Source: Symbiodinium natans
Lineage: Eukaryota > Sar > Dinophyceae > Suessiales > Symbiodiniaceae
DNA length: 15,494 nucleotides
Direction: 5' to 3'
NCBI GenBank assembly: GCA_905221605.1
Contig: CAJNDS010002210.1
Location: 501,581-517,074 of the forward strand
Every line of letters begins with the position of its first letter. Positions within the stretch are counted from its first letter, which is position 1. Below, piece by piece: positions 13,223-15,494 of this stretch. Position numbers and translations under genes: made by a program. Below the pieces are notes generated by a model. The model searched no databases. It was not told the origin of the DNA and saw nothing but the letters and a program-made list of their open reading frames with translations.

Positions 13223-14807
13223 CCGTCTGCGGTGCTCCCAAGACGCGACTTGGCTTGCATCACCACCGGGCTGGAGGGCAGGGCTGCACAGGTCACTGTT
13301 CCCCCCAACAAAAATCCAGGCATTCGGTTCGCAGTTAAGATGGGAGCTTGTGTGGACTTTTCTTGCTTGACGGAAGTGCTTACGTCAGCAGATACTCATG
13401 CTGAGGAGGACGGGGCAAATCTAAGCTTCGGGATGCGCTCCCTTATATATACTAGCAGTCCTTGCTAGGGATTCTACTTGGGGGTATGATCAGCCCATAT
13501 TAACGACTCTTAGCAATATGGGGGAGCATCCCAATTTAAGCTTATGGACGCGGCTTCTTCTTCACATCGAGGTGGGCGATGCAGTTCCTGGAGGAGACAG
13601 AAAGGTCGGTGACCAAGATTTGCCTTAGTTGCTGCTCGGTGTAGGGTTTAGGGTTTAGGGTTTAGGGTTTAGGGTTTAGGGTTTAGGGTTTAGGGTTTAG
13701 GGTTTAGGGTTTAGGGTTTAGGGTTTAGGGTTTAGGGTAAAGGTCCCCGCAAGAAGCAGTAGTTTCTACCAGCTGCCGGGGATAGGGATTGAGGGCAGAG
13801 ATTTGAGGGCGCACTCGGCCCATAAATCCCCTAAGCCCTAAACCCTAAACCCTAAACCCTAAACCCTAACCCTAAACCCTAAACCCTAAACCGCAAGCCC
13901 CAGCCAGAGTAACCTCATAGAATTCGGGCGACGTCAGTCTGATGGACTCAGGGTTGACAGCTGAGCCATCAACCAATCTTACTGGTGCTTAAGGGAGAGT
14001 GGAAGAGTGAATATAGGGACTCTTAAAAAGGGATTACTAGAGGGTTTCACTCTTCCACTCTCCCTTAAGCACCAGTAACCAATATCAGCACGTGGGGTTT
14101 CTGCCAAAAAAAGGGACCGCTGATGTAGACCCCCAAATAGTATGACGCCCTCATAGCAAGGACCCTAAGAAGGTACCCCTAGCATCGTAAGCCCCCCATG
14201 TGTGTCACACCTTGGAAGGCTCAAGTATATGTTTTCGATATCTTGAGGTCCCGACTTTTTTCGGGAGCCATGTTGACTAGAGCTCATCCTAGGGCAGAAC
14301 CCTAAACCCCAAACCCCAAACCCCAAACCCTAAACCCTAAACCCTAACCCCTAACCCCATCGGGTTGTTCCTGAGAAGTGCCTGTGTGTGTTTCCTCCGG
14401 GCGTAGATATTGCTAGAGCCAGAATTAACGTCTAACATCGTTTCGGCTGCATTGGAATATCATATGGGGTTGCAAAAATAGGGAATATATAGAGCCCAAA
14501 ATAGTCGGACTCTCTAGTAGTCAGGACCCCGATAAGGTATCCCAAACACTTCGGAAACCCCTAAAAAATAAGCCTGCCCTGCGGCGCCAGTTCGCAGCGC
14601 TGCTGGTATGGAGCATCCGCGGCAGACTCGGCGCAGGAAGCTGCATCGTCCAGTTCCGAATATAGGGGTCGGAACATTTATTAGTAGTTATTCCTTATGG
14701 TCCCTATATTGTTCTACCATAATGAGTAGCCTCCAAAACCCTATTCCAATAATTAAGGCCCCTATATTAGCCAGGGATTCCTGGAAGTGGAGGGTGTGAC
14801 GATGTGA
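13223..14807 (+). CDS. Gene 2: partial multi-exon gene, junctions tentative
   Basis: Proposed exons: 13223-13424, 13541-13638, 13743 to about 13825, a part of about 13890-13977, 14208-14293, 14407-14448, 14573-14653 and the 3' end to 14807. The first frame is open after TGA 13220-13222, with first ATG at 13340; it reads TTGLEGRAAQVTVPPNKNPG. Removing the element 13425-13540 (GC donor, AAG acceptor) joins it to FFFTSRWAMQFLEETERSVT; removing the TTTAGGG intron 13639-13742 joins that to VPARSSSFYQLPGIGIEGRD. Later islands include QVYVFDILRSRLFSGAMLT and LRRQFAALLVWSIRGRLG. From 13826 on, several splice choices keep a frame, so the C-terminus is not fixed (TGA at 14805-14807 under one choice). 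Family unknown. The interval is plus-strand coding with inserted introns, but it may be a decaying gene. Confidence 0.45.
13425..13540 (+). mobile_element. Introner-like copy of the 1027-1126 element
   Basis: TIR-type ends CGGGATGCGCTCCC and GGGGGAGCATCCCAA, with the interior sharing CTAGCAGTCCTT, AGGGATTC and TACCCCC-type motifs with the element at 1027-1126. TAAGCTT is repeated at both edges (13422-13428 and 13537-13543). A GC donor at 13425 and AAG acceptor at 13540 splice the flanking frames together (Asn-Leu-Thr-Tyr-Gly-Arg). Removing one AAGCTT copy instead also stays open, in another frame, for 28 codons. Confidence 0.65.
13639..13742 (+). repeat. TTTAGGG array that may itself be an intron
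   Basis: About fourteen perfect TTTAGGG units (13641-13738) bounded by GTGTAGGG on the left and GGGTAAAG|G on the right. The 104-bp segment therefore has a GT donor and the AG|G acceptor used by all gene 1 introns. Its removal joins Ser-Cys-Cys-Ser to Val-Pro-Ala-Arg without a frame change. Confidence 0.6.
13829..13892. repeat. CCCTAAA array within gene 2
   Basis: About nine units with one CCCTAA. GC donors (13826-13835 region) and several AG acceptors (13896-13920) are available, but I could not choose a single splice solution. Confidence 0.9.
13978..14079 (+). mobile_element. Element with perfect 32-bp inverted repeats
   Basis: Arms 13979-14010 and 14047-14078 are exact reverse complements (starting TTACTGGTGCTTAAGGG), separated by 36 bp. 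CAAT is duplicated outside (13974-13977 and 14080-14083). Perfect arms imply recent insertion or gene conversion. Excision at CAAT keeps a frame open, and so does a GT-AG splice at 13985/14075. TTACTGG is also part of the family A right end. Confidence 0.75.
14088..14203 (+). mobile_element. Family C element, copy 1
   Basis: Ends GCACGTGGGG and CCCCCATGTGTG are imperfect inverted repeats with ATCA/GTCA at the edges (14084-14087 and 14204-14207). The interior CCCAAATAGT...GGACCC...AAGGTA..CCC aligns with the element at 14451-14573. It lies 4 bp from the preceding element, so both could leave as one composite intron. Excision opens Thr-Pro-Trp-Lys-Ala-Gln-Val-Tyr-Val. Confidence 0.55.
14300..14357. 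repeat. CCCTAAA/CCCCAAA array within gene 2
   Basis: About eight units, half of them CCCCAAA. A GC donor at 14294 and TAG acceptor at 14406 would splice out the array with flanks and keep the frame (His-Pro-Arg to Ile-Leu-Leu-Glu-Pro). Confidence 0.85.
14449..14573 (+). mobile_element. Family C element, copy 2
   Basis: CTGC is present at both edges (14447-14450 and 14574-14577). Ends ATATCATATGGGGTTGC and GGAAACCCCTAAAAAATA are weak inverted repeats. It shares its interior with copy 1 (CCCAAAATAGTCGGAC, GTCAGGACCCCGATAAGGTA). A GC donor at 14449 and AAG acceptor at 14572 keep the frame. Confidence 0.55.
14654..14770 (+). mobile_element. Inverted-repeat element near the gene 2 3' end
   Basis: Ends CGAATATAGGGGTC and GGCCCCTATATTAG are inverted repeats; CCAG is duplicated (14650-14653 and 14771-14774). 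Removal joins Cys-Ile-Val-Gln to Gly-Phe-Leu-Glu-Val-Glu and a TGA at 14805-14807. A GT-AG alternative shifted by one base gives a shorter end, so the final residues are uncertain. Confidence 0.6.
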
Positions 14808-14824
14808 GGTTTATAGACTCCCGT

Positions 14825-15061
14825 CTAACAGTTGGAAACTCGCAGTGGCAGTTGCTGGGGGGTGGGTGGGTGTAAGTAAAGGTACTCTTTATTGGCATGA
14901 CATGCTCCTAGCCTGCTACAGGTAGTCCTACAGGGTACGCTAGAGACCCTCGGCCCCCACACTACTGTAGGGGGATAAGGAAATTCTCCTCCTCTCTCAG
15001 CAAGTTTACGGCTGAGGTTGGCCACGTGGCCTTCGATGGTCCGGAGCTCATTGCAAGACAC
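14825..15061 (-). pseudogene. Minus-strand exon candidate plus inverted-repeat tract
   Basis: The first 26 codons (15061 down to about 14984) read CNELRTIEGHVANLSRKLAE then RGGE, a heptad-like amphipathic helix. The rest of the frame is Pro/Cys-rich and coincides with a hairpin-bearing segment (CCCCCTACAGTAGTGTGGGGG on the minus strand, 14958-14978) that looks like another intronic element. An AATAAA on the minus strand (14888-14893) could be incidental. Real exon plausible; full product unknown. Confidence 0.35.
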
Positions 15062-15078
15062 GTTGACTGGGGTTTTTG

Positions 15079-15156
15079 GTAGGGTTTAGGGTTTAGGGTT
15101 CAGGGTTTATGCAAAAAAGGGTTTAGGGTTTAGGGTTTAGCGTTTAGGGTTTAGGG
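15079..15156. repeat. Interrupted TTTAGGG array
   Basis: Two blocks separated by ATGCAAAAAAGG at about 15109-15120, with TTCAGGG and TTTAGCG variants. A 23-codon frame after it (15162-15230, GESSILVSSGRPGVREGEKQ) is too short to call. Confidence 0.9.
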
Positions 15157-15289
15157 ATTTCGGGGAGTCGTCCATCCTCGTGAGCAGTGGAAGGCCCGGT
15201 GTCAGAGAGGGCGAGAAGCAGGACGTGTAAGCCAGCGACCGTTGCAGGAGCATGTGCCAGGTTAGTTTGGGTAGTATCGGGTCGCAAAA

Positions 15290-15400
15290 ACTTCTAAGAG
15301 TGTTCCCTTAAGGCCCCCTTTATAAATATACTATCATATCCCCCAAGAACCTATTATCATTACTATAAATATTCTGCCTCTTCTTACTATTAAGGCCCTT
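15290..15400. other. AT-rich stretch with TTAAGGCCC repeats
   Basis: AT-rich segment in which TTAAGGCCC occurs at both sides (about 15308-15316 and 15390-15398), a motif also found in the elements at 14753 and 10540. It may be an unresolved element or intron; no flanking duplication identified. Positions 15401-15457 show nothing. Confidence 0.35.
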
Positions 15401-15457
15401 CTGTTGGTCTTTTGCTGTGCATTGTTTCTGGGTCTGCTCGGCTGCTGGGGAGCCACG

Positions 15458-15494
15458 GGTTAGGGTTTAGGGTTTAGGGTTTGGGGTTTAGGGT
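15458..15494. repeat. TTTAGGG array at right end
   Basis: Five units, G-rich on the plus strand, running off the window, with one TTTGGGG variant. Orientation is that of a right chromosome end, but the array is short and similar arrays occur internally. Confidence 0.9.

Noticed and set aside
1-15494. CRISPR array, tRNA, rRNA or spliced-leader gene
   Set aside because: The regular repeats are telomere-type units without spacers, and no cloverleaf, rRNA-like or dinoflagellate spliced-leader sequence was seen by eye; a covariance-model search was not possible.

Overview
The window looks like nuclear DNA of a dinoflagellate-type alveolate, possibly Amoebophrya-like (tentative). Three things point there. 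It is studded with TTTAGGG/CCCTAAA telomere-type repeats. Its best gene is cut by ten short introns with GT, GC or GA donors and acceptors always of the form AG|G, a relaxed donor rule known from dinoflagellates. Most of those introns are recognisable mobile introner elements with terminal inverted repeats (TIRs) and 4-base target duplications. No rRNA, tRNA, CRISPR array or prokaryotic operon structure was seen.

Layout. Positions 1-1300 hold telomere-type arrays, a broken exon and a 100-bp MITE-like element. Positions 1311-5910 hold gene 1 on the plus strand: eleven exons that join into one frame of 938 codons once ten elements are removed. The protein is unrecognised; it is helical at the N-terminal side, low-complexity in the middle and PH-like at the C-terminus. 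Three of its introns were further enlarged by insertion of telomere-type DNA, each time with local duplication of the flanks. Positions 5911-13200 are a mosaic of about 20 telomere-type arrays in both orientations, microsatellites, a G-rich minisatellite and short coding-like islands, mostly plus strand. One island carries an NKID motif like GTPase G4. I cannot join these islands into a gene. Positions 13223-14807 hold gene 2 on the plus strand, with less certain exons, interrupted by inverted-repeat elements and by telomere-type arrays; one apparent intron of 104 bp is almost pure TTTAGGG. The right end has a small minus-strand exon candidate, an AT-rich stretch and a terminal TTTAGGG array.

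The main result is that, in gene 1 and probably gene 2, introns arise from two kinds of inserted DNA: short TIR elements that duplicate 4 bp starting with G, so that element plus duplication supplies a G-N donor and an AG|G acceptor, and telomere-type repeats apparently captured at breaks with duplicated flanks. The exon joins were worked out by hand from duplicated sites and reading frame. They have not been tested against transcripts or databases.
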